7,865 nt of DNA from Pseudopedobacter sp. (GCA_014378285.1 JACMNZ010000128.1:1-7865); one strand, 5' to 3'; positions 1 to 6,072 are shown, counted from the stretch's first letter. Made by a program: numbers and translations. The notes: generated by a model from the letters alone, not told the origin.

Positions 1-1106
1 ACCTCATTTTCATAACCAAATTTGGCAACCGCAGCAGCAGAATCTCCTCCACCTATCAAAGAAAAAGCTCCGTTTTCTGTAGCTTCTACAACTGCATGGG
101 CAATTTGCTTTGTACCATTTTCAAACTTAGACATTTCAAAAACGCCCATTGGGCCATTCCACAATATGGTTTTAGATTTTTTGATAATTTCAGAAAATTT
201 CTCAATGGTATCATCACCAATGTCTAAACCCATCCAATTATCTTTTATATGATCATTGTATGCATTTCCTGTCTCAGCATCGTTAGAAAAGGAATCTGCA
301 ATTACAGAATCTGTTGGGATAATTAATTTTACACCTTTCTCATTTGCTTTTTTAATAAGTTCTCTAGCTAATTCTAATTTATCTTCTTCTACTAAAGATT
401 TGCCTACGCTTCCTCCATTTGCTTTCACAAAAGTATAAGTCATACCGCCGCCAATTAATAAATTATCTACTTTATCTAACAGTTTTTCAATCAATAAAAT
501 TTTATCAGAAACCTTTGCTCCACCCATAATAGCTGTAAAAGGTCGTTTTGGATTATTCAGAACTTTTTCTGCATTAGCCAATTCTGCTCCCATTAAGTAT
601 CCGAAATATTTTGCATCAGGGAAAAATTTCGCAATTACAGCTGTAGATGCGTGTGCTCTGTGAGCGGTACCAAAAGCATCGTTTACATAAACATCCCCCA
701 ATTTGGATAGCTTCTCAGCGAAAGCTTCACCGCCTTTTTCTTCCTCTTTATAAAAACGAAGGTTTTCTAATAACAAAACTCCTCCTATTTTTAAATTTTT
801 AGCTTTTTCTTGAGCTTCTTTACCAATGCAATCATCAGCAAAATCTACCTCGGTTCCCAATAGTTCAGATAAATGAGGAACAATATGCTTTAGTGAATAC
901 TTATCAGTTATTCCATCTTTTGGGCGACCTAAATGAGACATTAAGATGATACTGCCGCCATCCTTTAATATTTTTTTGATGGTTGGCATAGCTGCCGTCA
1001 TCCTTTTATCATCGGTAATGTTAAAATTATCATCTAAAGGGACATTAAAATCTACCCTTATTAATGCTTTTTTACCCGAAAAATTTATATCGTCTATCGT
1101 TTTCAT
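1..1106 (-). CDS. pgk: Phosphoglycerate kinase, C-terminus cut by window edge
   Basis: Cytosolic glycolytic enzyme that transfers phosphate between 1,3-bisphosphoglycerate and ADP. Reading the reverse strand from the ATG at 1106 gives 368 uninterrupted codons that run off the window at base 1. Landmarks are the N-terminal substrate loop RVDFNVP (17-23), SHLGRP (57-62), NDAFGTAHRAHAST (142-155), GGAKVSDK (195-202), the hinge and nucleotide-domain motif WNGPMGVFE (316-324), and GGGDSAAA (352-359). The family is usually about 395 residues, so roughly 30 residues are missing, including the final GGG-containing nucleotide-binding loop and the C-terminal helix. This is a window-edge cut, not a pseudogene. 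The start is the only ATG near the expected N-terminus and is preceded by an A-rich leader with no clear Shine-Dalgarno sequence. It lies 113 bases downstream of the ABC1 kinase gene, far enough for its own promoter, although none is convincing. Identity is near certain. Confidence 0.97.
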   Translation of the reverse strand, partial: MKTIDDINFSGKKALIRVDFNVPLDDNFNITDDKRMTAAMPTIKKILKDGGSIILMSHLGRPKDGITDKYSLKHIVPHLSELLGTEVDFADDCIGKEAQEKAKNLKIGGVLLLENLRFYKEEEKGGEAFAEKLSKLGDVYVNDAFGTAHRAHASTAVIAKFFPDAKYFGYLMGAELANAEKVLNNPKRPFTAIMGGAKVSDKILLIEKLLDKVDNLLIGGGMTYTFVKANGGSVGKSLVEEDKLELARELIKKANEKGVKLIIPTDSVIADSFSNDAETGNAYNDHIKDNWMGLDIGDDTIEKFSEIIKKSKTILWNGPMGVFEMSKFENGTKQIAHAVVEATENGAFSLIGGGDSAAAVAKFGYENE

Positions 1107-1219
1107 TATTTTAAAATTATGCTCTAAAATAACAATAGTAAAAGAAAATTTATAATCGAATTGTTAAGACTTGTTTATAATTAGATTAAAACCAGATTTT
1201 AAAAGAAAGAAACGGAAAA

Positions 1220-2530
1220 TTAAAACTCCAATTTTAAATGGGGCTTGTAGGTATCAGTTTTAACTTTTGCACCCAACTCATTTAAAATATTGTACAAACC
1301 AAAGTTAGTTCTGTTAACATAGATAAAATGTTTTACACCTCTAGCTTGTTTAAATTCTGGCATTTTAGCAATTTTTTCTCCAAAGCCATATAACGAATCA
1401 AAAAAACCTGTTTGGCTAAAATCAAATTCGCCACTCATGTAAGGTTGTGCAAAAAGTGTAATCATTTCCTTATAAGCTTCATAGTAAAACTCCACCTGTT
1501 GAGGATTATCTTTCGGTAAAACCATTTCTAAGGCTCTAAATGCTTTGATTGTTTCTTCTTTATTGTCTAATAAATCTGAGGAGGTGGTTGAGAAAAATGG
1601 ATAATAAAAATCATCTGGAAGAGTTTTTATACAACCAAAATCAATAATTCCTAAATTACCATCTGGCGTGATTAAAAAGTTTCCTGGGTGTGGATCAGCG
1701 TGAACTGCTCTTAACTCATGCTGTTGAAAGTTATAAAAATCCCACAGTGCTTGTCCTATTTTATTTTTTAATTCTTGAGATGGATTGGTGGCTAAAAATT
1801 CTTTTAAATGTTGTCCTTCTATCCAACTCATAGTAATGATACGTGGCCCAGAAAGTTCTTTGTAATATGTTGGGAAAACGATATGTGGTAAATTAGCACA
1901 AGCTTTAGAAATCTTCAATGAGTTAACTACTTCTAGCTCATAATCAGTTTCTTCTACCAAACGTTCCTCTACCTCATTCATGTAGATATTGAGTTCTTTT
2001 TCACTCATTCCCAGCAAGCGGAAAGCAAAAGGTTTTATCAGTTTTAAATCTGATGAAATTGAATTTCCTACACCTGGGTATTGAATTTTTACAGCTAGTT
2101 TTTCTCCATTTAATTCGGCTTTATGTACTTGCCCAATTGAAGCGGCATTTGTAGATTTTAAATCAAATTTATCGAAAATTTTATCTGGTGTTTTACCAAA
2201 ATGCTTTTTGAATGTTTGCAAAATAAGCGGACCACTTAATGGTGGTGCACTATATTGAGATAGTGAAAATTTATCTACATAAGCTTTTGGTAGGATATTT
2301 TTATCCATACTAAGCATTTGGGCAACTTTTAAAGCACTCCCTTTTAATTCGCTCAAAGAACTGTAAATATCAGCTGCATTATCCTCATTTAATTCATCCT
2401 TTGTTAATTCTGGATTAAATAGTTTCTTTGAATAATGTTTGATATAATTACCACCAATCTTAAATCCGGTGCCTACAAACTTTGCAGAACGGGCTACTTT
2501 ACTGGCTGGTATACTATTTTGTTCTTTCAT
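1220..2530 (-). CDS. ABC1/UbiB-family atypical protein kinase (AarF/COQ8-like)
   Basis: A 436-residue member of the ABC1/ADCK/UbiB family. These are atypical protein-kinase-like ATPases linked to isoprenoid quinone and lipid metabolism. In order are the family-specific N-terminal KxGQ region, here KVAQ (68-71); the alanine-rich loop that replaces the kinase glycine loop, AASIGQVH (129-136); the ATP-binding lysine in AVKIQYPGV (K148); the VEETDYELE segment (192-200); the catalytic HADPHPGN (277-284); and the metal-binding DFG (297-299). All core catalytic residues are present, so it should bind ATP. No C-terminal transmembrane helices are evident, unlike classical UbiB, so it is probably soluble or peripheral. 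The gene follows a TetR-fold gene with an 88-base spacer and is probably co-transcribed with it. The family assignment is secure. The physiological role is not known, and involvement in ubiquinone is doubtful because Bacteroidota normally make menaquinone. Confidence 0.93.
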   Translation of the reverse strand: MKEQNSIPASKVARSAKFVGTGFKIGGNYIKHYSKKLFNPELTKDELNEDNAADIYSSLSELKGSALKVAQMLSMDKNILPKAYVDKFSLSQYSAPPLSGPLILQTFKKHFGKTPDKIFDKFDLKSTNAASIGQVHKAELNGEKLAVKIQYPGVGNSISSDLKLIKPFAFRLLGMSEKELNIYMNEVEERLVEETDYELEVVNSLKISKACANLPHIVFPTYYKELSGPRIITMSWIEGQHLKEFLATNPSQELKNKIGQALWDFYNFQQHELRAVHADPHPGNFLITPDGNLGIIDFGCIKTLPDDFYYPFFSTTSSDLLDNKEETIKAFRALEMVLPKDNPQQVEFYYEAYKEMITLFAQPYMSGEFDFSQTGFFDSLYGFGEKIAKMPEFKQARGVKHFIYVNRTNFGLYNILNELGAKVKTDTYKPHLKLEF

Positions 2531-2541
2531 TTTTTTTGATG

Positions 2542-2575
2542 TGAGACATTATATTTGAGACACTAATATGAGAAC
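2542..2575. repeat. Short tandem repeats upstream of the ABC1 kinase gene
   Basis: On the plus strand TGAGACA occurs at 2542-2548 and again at 2556-2562 (14-base period). A degenerate third copy, TGAGAAC, lies at 2569-2575 (13-base step). Read in the direction of the genes, this is TGTCTCA repeated just before the kinase start codon at 2530. The placement suggests a protein-binding site, possibly for the TetR-fold protein encoded just upstream, but the repeats are direct, whereas TetR operators are usually palindromic. Chance cannot be excluded for a 7-base word. Confidence 0.4.
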
Positions 2576-2618
2576 TTGCAAAAATCTTGATATTTATATC
2601 TTAGTACTTATTACTTTA

Positions 2619-3266
2619 TTAAAAATTCGTCTTAAAACCTGCGTTTTGAAATAAAAATTTACCGTATTCTAAAATACTGTCTAAAGGCGTTGTATGTAAA
2701 AGATCGAATGTCACGTTCACGCCTCTTTCTATCGCTTCATCTGTTTTTTCGAAGTTGGCCGAGTAATCTTTAAGCCAAAACTTTAATACAAACATCAATT
2801 GTATCCATAAAGAATCTTTGTATTTATCGGTTAAGAATTTTCTATCAGCAATTTCTCCTGTTTCTAATCCTTGCTCAATTAAATCATGACTAAATTCTTC
2901 AAAAATATTTTTGCTTGATTTTAACTGCATCGGAGTTTGAAACCCTTTTTTAAAATTTTCTGTACTGTAATTGACATAGCTTCTTTTACTCTTTAAAAGT
3001 TCAAAAAAGCTATAAAAGAAAGAAAGTGCTTTTTCACGGGCTGAGTAAGTTTCCCAAACTTCTTGTGATTTAACCTCTTTGATAGTTTCCTTAAATAAAT
3101 CTGCCCAAATTTCGCAATCAATACTATCAAAAGAACCAAAGTGTTTGTAAAACTCGTCTTCTTGAAATTTATTTTTTTTTGCAAATGCAAATACTGTAAC
3201 TGGCTTCTTACCTTCTGTTAATACATGATTGATGTAGTCGTTTTGTATTTTTTGTTTAGTTGCCAT
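2619..3266 (-). CDS. TetR-fold protein, putative regulator or COQ9-like partner
   Basis: A 215-residue, mainly helical protein resembling TetR/AcrR regulators. Residues 22-50 align with the helix-turn-helix region, ending in FYKHFGSFDSI, which corresponds to the family's LYYHF-x-SKEEL motif. The C-terminal part (FWLKDYSANFEKTDEAIERG, 163-182) resembles the ligand-binding half of TetR proteins that I recall from Bacteroidota. The recognition segment is degenerate: AKKNKFQEDEFYKHF lacks the usual G-[VIA]-[ST]-x-[GP] turn. I chose the ATG at 3266 because the family begins about 10-20 residues before the helix-turn-helix; the frame can be extended to an ATG at 3323 or a TTG at 3341, but that adds a stretch unlike the family. 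It sits directly upstream of the ABC1 kinase and is probably in the same transcript. It may repress this locus, or act as a lipid-binding partner of the kinase in the way COQ9, also TetR-fold, works with COQ8. The latter is inference. Confidence 0.75.
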   Translation of the reverse strand: MATKQKIQNDYINHVLTEGKKPVTVFAFAKKNKFQEDEFYKHFGSFDSIDCEIWADLFKETIKEVKSQEVWETYSAREKALSFFYSFFELLKSKRSYVNYSTENFKKGFQTPMQLKSSKNIFEEFSHDLIEQGLETGEIADRKFLTDKYKDSLWIQLMFVLKFWLKDYSANFEKTDEAIERGVNVTFDLLHTTPLDSILEYGKFLFQNAGFKTNF

Positions 3267-3340
3267 TATTTTGAGTTTAAAGTTGGTTTGAGTTTTCTTA
3301 AAAAGATCTACTATAAAGTTCATGATAGATAACCATCCCA

Positions 3341-3358
3341 ATCCCCACCAGCGGGGAT
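3341..3358. repeat. G+C-rich inverted repeat (hairpin)
   Basis: ATCCCC (3341-3346) and GGGGAT (3353-3358) form a perfect 6-base stem around a 6-base loop (ACCAGC). It stands out as an island of G+C in strongly A+T-rich noncoding DNA and lies about 75 bases upstream of the TetR-fold start codon, probably within its leader. On the minus strand it is followed by more G-rich sequence rather than a T tract, so it is not a standard terminator. It could be a leader structure, an operator, or a scrap of a dispersed intergenic repeat. Confidence 0.5.
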
Positions 3359-3449
3359 AGCTATATTGATGATTTAAGAACCTATTAATATGATTAATTC
3401 CATTTTATTTGCATTAACGATTGTAGCAACCTCCTTTTTTTCTTTTTCA

Positions 3450-3484
3450 GAAAAAAGAAAAAATAAAATCTGCCAAATGGCGGA
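3450..3484 (-). terminator. Probable terminator after the flavin-reductase gene
   Basis: Read on the minus strand, starting about 25 bases after the stop codon of the flavin-reductase-like gene, there is a short hairpin with arms GCCA (3481-3478) and TGGC (3475-3472), with one further outer C-G pair (3483 with 3470) beyond a C-A mismatch. It is followed immediately by a T-rich run, ATTTTATTTTTTCTTTTTT (3469-3451). The stem is short, so the call rests mainly on position and the T tract. It would end the four-gene pterin operon. Confidence 0.45.
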
Positions 3485-3508
3485 TAAAACACTCAGATAT
3501 TTTCTATC

Positions 3509-4162
3509 TTATCTATGCTCTCTATAAACGTTTAGCTCTTCCACTTGTTTTCCTGGCTTTGCGTAACTTAACCTAGTCAATGGATTTGTGGTATAATAAG
3601 CGTCTAAACCTGAGGATGATACTGAGTCTGCCCTGTTTAAATCAACAAAACCATCTTTACCAATTAAATCTTCATCAATTAAAACATGTTTTATTTCTCC
3701 GATAACAATCTTTGTTTTATTTAAAAGAAAAGGCAAGTATTCTTTAAACTCAAGACCTATTTTAACATTAGATTCTTTTACAAAAGGGGCTGCAAACCCA
3801 TCAATATATTCTTCTGTGAAACCACAGGCTGCAAATTCTGAATCGCCAGCTGAGTATCTAGCACTGGTTTGATGAGCTTCTTTATATCTATTGCTTATCA
3901 CATTATTTAAAGTATAAGCATTGTTAAACATGATATTTTGAATGGTTTCATGTTCGTTACCGTCTGGCCTTACAACCATCCCTAAATATGGCGGATTTGC
4001 ACCAACGTGAAAAATTGAACTAAACAGAGCTAGATTAGTATTCCCTTCACTATTAATGGAGCCTACCATTTGCAAACTTTTAAATCCCGAAATACTATTT
4101 ATAAAAGTAGTACGGAAACGCTGTTCCATTTGCAAAATCTCTGAAGAGTTTATTACTCTCAT
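3509..4162 (-). CDS. Flavin-reductase-like FMN-binding protein
   Basis: A 217-residue protein of the flavin reductase-like (FMN-binding split-barrel) superfamily. Evidence is the GSINSEGNTNLALFSS segment (34-49), where these proteins contact the flavin phosphate; NPPYLGMVVRP (56-66); the central TSARYSAGDSEF block (99-110); and the C-terminal GLDAYYTTNPLTRLSYAKP stretch (185-203), a pattern I recall from a flavin-reductase subfamily common in Bacteroidota. Members bind FMN and usually use NAD(P)H to reduce free flavin or serve as the reductase of two-component oxygenases; the substrate here cannot be read. The ATG directly abuts the TAA of the upstream SDR gene with no spacing, so translation is probably coupled. 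It is last of four genes with two pterin-synthesis enzymes, which suggests reduction or use of a pterin or flavin cofactor, but that link is contextual only. Confidence 0.85.
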   Translation of the reverse strand: MRVINSSEILQMEQRFRTTFINSISGFKSLQMVGSINSEGNTNLALFSSIFHVGANPPYLGMVVRPDGNEHETIQNIMFNNAYTLNNVISNRYKEAHQTSARYSAGDSEFAACGFTEEYIDGFAAPFVKESNVKIGLEFKEYLPFLLNKTKIVIGEIKHVLIDEDLIGKDGFVDLNRADSVSSSGLDAYYTTNPLTRLSYAKPGKQVEELNVYREHR

Positions 4163-4861
4163 TTATAAATTCTTAATTGATGACATACCCCCATCAATGC
4201 CCAAAATTTGTCCTGTTATCCAAGAACTTTGTGGAGAAATTAAGAAAAAAGCGGCATCCGCAAGTTCTTCTGCAGTACCAATTCTACCTAAAGGATGTCT
4301 TTTATCTGACGCTTCTTTACGTTCTGGTGTAGAAATTAACTGTTGTGCTAAAGGAGTTGCAGTTAATGAAGGCGCTAAGGCATTTACCCTTATTTTCATC
4401 CCAACAAATTCTGCTGCTAAAGATTTAGTTAATCCTTCAATTGCACCTTTTGCAGACGCAATACTGGCATGAAAACCCATCCCTTGTTGTACCGCAACTG
4501 TGCTAAATAAAACAATAGAGCCACTTGTAGAATTTTTTAGATTACTAATAACTGCTTGGATTACTTTTACTGCACCCAAAACGTTTACTTTATAATCATT
4601 TAAAAAATCTTCTTCTTTTAACCTAGCAAATGGTTTTAAATTAATAGTACCAGGGCAATATGCCAATCCATCAATAGTTTCAGGCAAAGCCGATTTTAAA
4701 TCGTCAAAACTACCTAAAACATCTAACTCAATAAATTTAGCTTCTGCGGGTAAATCTCCTTTATGCCGTGATGCGGCATAAACATCATTACCTTCTTTTA
4801 AGAGTTTTTTTACTAATTCTAACCCAATTCCAGAGCTTCCACCAATAACTAAATAATTCAT
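4163..4861 (-). CDS. SDR-family oxidoreductase lacking the catalytic tyrosine
   Basis: A 232-residue Rossmann-fold short-chain dehydrogenase/reductase of classical length. The nucleotide-binding GGSSGIG (7-13) is intact, Ser31-Arg32 after the second strand suggests preference for NADP(H), Asp47 is in LDV, CPGT (69-72) replaces NNAG, and Asn93 in KVNVLGA is kept. The catalytic region is odd: the YxxxK motif reads I134-A-S-A-K138, so Tyr is replaced by Ile, and the position of the catalytic Ser holds Thr121. His131 lies three residues before the missing Tyr. Lys138 and the C-terminal LGIDGG (220-225) are normal. The ATG overlaps the folE stop codon (ATGA, 4 bases), and the stop abuts the flavin-reductase gene. 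By position it could play the sepiapterin-reductase role, since that enzyme is also an SDR, but the missing Tyr argues for altered chemistry or a non-catalytic job. The specific substrate is unknown. Confidence 0.88.
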   Translation of the reverse strand: MNYLVIGGSSGIGLELVKKLLKEGNDVYAASRHKGDLPAEAKFIELDVLGSFDDLKSALPETIDGLAYCPGTINLKPFARLKEEDFLNDYKVNVLGAVKVIQAVISNLKNSTSGSIVLFSTVAVQQGMGFHASIASAKGAIEGLTKSLAAEFVGMKIRVNALAPSLTATPLAQQLISTPERKEASDKRHPLGRIGTAEELADAAFFLISPQSSWITGQILGIDGGMSSIKNL

Positions 4862-5538
4862 GCTATGTAAGTTAAAAACTCGTTGCGAGTATTATGTTCT
4901 AAAAATTTACCACCATACTCTGCAGTAACTGTTGCGCTTTGTATATCCTTAATCCCTCTTGATGATACACAAAGGTGCGTAGCTTCTATTACAACTGCAA
5001 CATCTTCAGTATCTAAGACCTTTTTTAATTCGTTTGCTATCTGAATATTTAAACGTTCTTGTACTTGAGGTCTTTGAGAATAATATTGTACAATTCTATT
5101 TAATTTAGATAAACCTATTACTTTTCCACTGCTAATATAAGCGACGTGTGCTTTTCCAATAATTGGCACAAAATGATGTTCACAATTACTAAAAAGTGTG
5201 ATATTTTTTTCTACTAACATTTGGTTGTATTGATACTTATTATCAAACAACTTAACATCTGGTTTATTTGCAGGATTTAACCCACTAAAAATTTCTTTGA
5301 TGTACATTTTAGCAACCCTTTTTGGGGTGCCTCTTAAGCTGTCATCAGTTAAATCTAAACCCATAATTTCCATAATGCTTTTGAAATGTTTTTCGATCAT
5401 TTCAATTTTTGTGGCATCATCTAATTTAAAAGCATCTTCCCGTAAAGGAGTGTCAAAAGCAGTACCAACATGGTCGTCACCAATAGCGTCAATTAAAATA
5501 TCCTCTTGCGGATAAGTGTTAAGCGGGGTAGTCAACAT
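4858..5538 (-). CDS. folE: GTP cyclohydrolase I (type IA)
   Basis: Converts GTP to 7,8-dihydroneopterin triphosphate, the first step of folate and biopterin synthesis; normally a cytosolic decamer. From the ATG at 5538 it is 226 residues. A variable N-terminal extension of about 40 residues precedes the conserved domain. Motifs are LRGTPKRVAKMYI (68-80), the zinc and catalytic site NCEHHFVP (C119 and H122 zinc ligands, H121 catalytic), the GLSKLNRIVQYYSQRPQVQE stretch (142-161), and THLCVSSRG (H188 catalytic, C190 third zinc ligand). All three zinc ligands are present, so it should be the zinc form. The frame extends upstream to a TTG at 5556, but the ATG is preferred; it overlaps the end of the upstream synthase gene by 20 bases, implying translational coupling. 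It shares ATGA with the SDR downstream. A second folE for folate elsewhere in the genome is possible. Confidence 0.96.
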   Translation of the reverse strand: MLTTPLNTYPQEDILIDAIGDDHVGTAFDTPLREDAFKLDDATKIEMIEKHFKSIMEIMGLDLTDDSLRGTPKRVAKMYIKEIFSGLNPANKPDVKLFDNKYQYNQMLVEKNITLFSNCEHHFVPIIGKAHVAYISSGKVIGLSKLNRIVQYYSQRPQVQERLNIQIANELKKVLDTEDVAVVIEATHLCVSSRGIKDIQSATVTAEYGGKFLEHNTRNEFLTYIA

Positions 5539-5938
5539 AGTTTCTTTCAGTTTCAAATAAAGTTATCTTTAAGTCTAAATCTGTGCTTATCTCTGATCTT
5601 AATTGATCGTAGATTACCATTGCGATATTTTCGGCAGTTGGATTTAGTTTTTTAAATTCTTGTACATCTAAATTCAGGTTCATGTGATCAAACCTATCTA
5701 GTATTTTTTCTTTGATAAGGTCTGATAATATTTTCATATCCATCAGATAACCAACTTCTTCATCAACAAAACCAATAACTTTCACTATCAAATCATAATT
5801 GTGACCATGATAATTAGGGTTATTGCATTTTCCATAAACAGATTTATTGCGTTCATCACTCCAATCAGGATTATTTAATCTGTGTGCTGCGTTAAAATGC
5901 TCTTTGCGATATACCGCAACTTTTTGTTTTTGATTCAT
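5519..5938 (-). CDS. 6-pyruvoyl-tetrahydropterin synthase family (PTPS-II type)
   Basis: COG0720 family protein of 139 residues, the usual length. Members convert 7,8-dihydroneopterin triphosphate, the FolE product, either to 6-pyruvoyl-tetrahydropterin (biopterin pathway) or to 6-carboxy-tetrahydropterin (QueD, queuosine pathway). Zinc ligands are H19 (FNAAHR) and H44/H46 (HGHNY). Catalytic residues matching the mammalian enzyme are C38, D84 and H85 (FDHMNLN), with E129 (FETERNY) as pterin anchor. The spacing C38-x5-HGH is that of the biopterin-type subgroup; QueD has C-x3-HGH. The frame extends to 6016, but the ATG at 5938 places the conserved domain where the family begins and the extra residues are low-complexity. 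It is the first gene of the operon and overlaps folE by 20 bases. Automatic pipelines will probably label it queD; motif and context favour PTPS, though a queuosine role cannot be excluded. Confidence 0.92.
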   Translation of the reverse strand: MNQKQKVAVYRKEHFNAAHRLNNPDWSDERNKSVYGKCNNPNYHGHNYDLIVKVIGFVDEEVGYLMDMKILSDLIKEKILDRFDHMNLNLDVQEFKKLNPTAENIAMVIYDQLRSEISTDLDLKITLFETERNYVDYPA

Positions 5939-5991
5939 TGTTTTGTTAACGATTAAATGATTTGTTTTGTTTAGGAGTTTTAAAAAAAAGT

Positions 5992-6020
5992 TAAACATAA
6001 GATTGTCATTTGCCATTTAA
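5992..6020 (-). promoter_or_regulatory. Possible Bacteroidota-type promoter of the pterin operon
   Basis: On the minus strand TATGTTTA (5999-5992) matches the Bacteroidota -7 consensus TAnnTTTG except at the last base. An upstream TTA (6020-6018) sits where the -33 TTG is expected, with 18 bases between. Transcription would begin near 5985, leaving a leader of about 45 bases before the synthase ATG at 5938. One mismatch in each element and the A+T-rich background make this tentative; its position just after the upstream terminator is the main support. Confidence 0.3.
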
Positions 6021-6072
6021 GTTTAGAAAAATTAAAATCATTTGTGCCTTATTTTGAATTTCTAAATCTTTA

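Larger units (their letters stand above)
3267..3508. other. Noncoding gap between pterin operon and tetR-like gene
   Basis: A 242-base stretch with no supportable gene; the short frames in it lack any protein-like pattern. It holds a probable terminator for the upstream operon (about 3450-3484), a 12-base A/T-only inverted repeat (3436-3447 with 3452-3463) and a G+C-rich hairpin (3341-3358). The promoter of the TetR-fold/kinase pair should lie here, but no sequence close to the Bacteroidota TTG / TAnnTTTG consensus stands out on the minus strand. Confidence 0.6.

Noticed and set aside
1145..1152. TAAATTTT on the minus strand as a -7 element for pgk
   Set aside because: One mismatch to TAnnTTTG but no TTG at the right distance upstream; such words are common in A+T-rich DNA.
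22..1155. Plus-strand reading frames at 22-252, 256-438 and 946-1155
   Set aside because: They are shadows of pgk, which reads without interruption on the minus strand with all family motifs.
1185..1203. TTAAAA-CCAGA-TTTTAA hairpin after the ABC1 kinase gene as a terminator
   Set aside because: A 6-base A/T-only stem is too weak, and no T run follows on the minus strand.
2542..2575. CRISPR-like array
   Set aside because: Repeats are 7 bases with 6-7-base gaps and only two exact copies, far from CRISPR architecture.
2993..3190. Minus-strand frame inside the TetR-like gene
   Set aside because: Out-of-frame shadow with Lys/Phe/Asn-rich composition expected from A+T-rich DNA.
3267..3341. Longer N-terminus for the TetR-like protein, starting at 3323 or 3341
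   Set aside because: The 3341 start is a TTG inside a hairpin, and the extra residues do not resemble TetR N-termini; ATG 3266 fits the family.
3436..3463. 12-base A/T-only inverted repeat as a separate terminator
   Set aside because: Made almost only of A/T pairs and so weak; it is better explained as the T tract of the adjacent GCCA/TGGC hairpin.
4056..5515. Plus-strand frames at 4056-4472 and 5297-5515
   Set aside because: They lie opposite the flavin-reductase/SDR and folE genes and show no protein-family pattern.
5939..6016. Longer N-terminus for the PTPS homologue, starting at 6016
   Set aside because: It would swallow the candidate promoter and adds low-complexity residues absent from the family, which is about 120-145 residues long.
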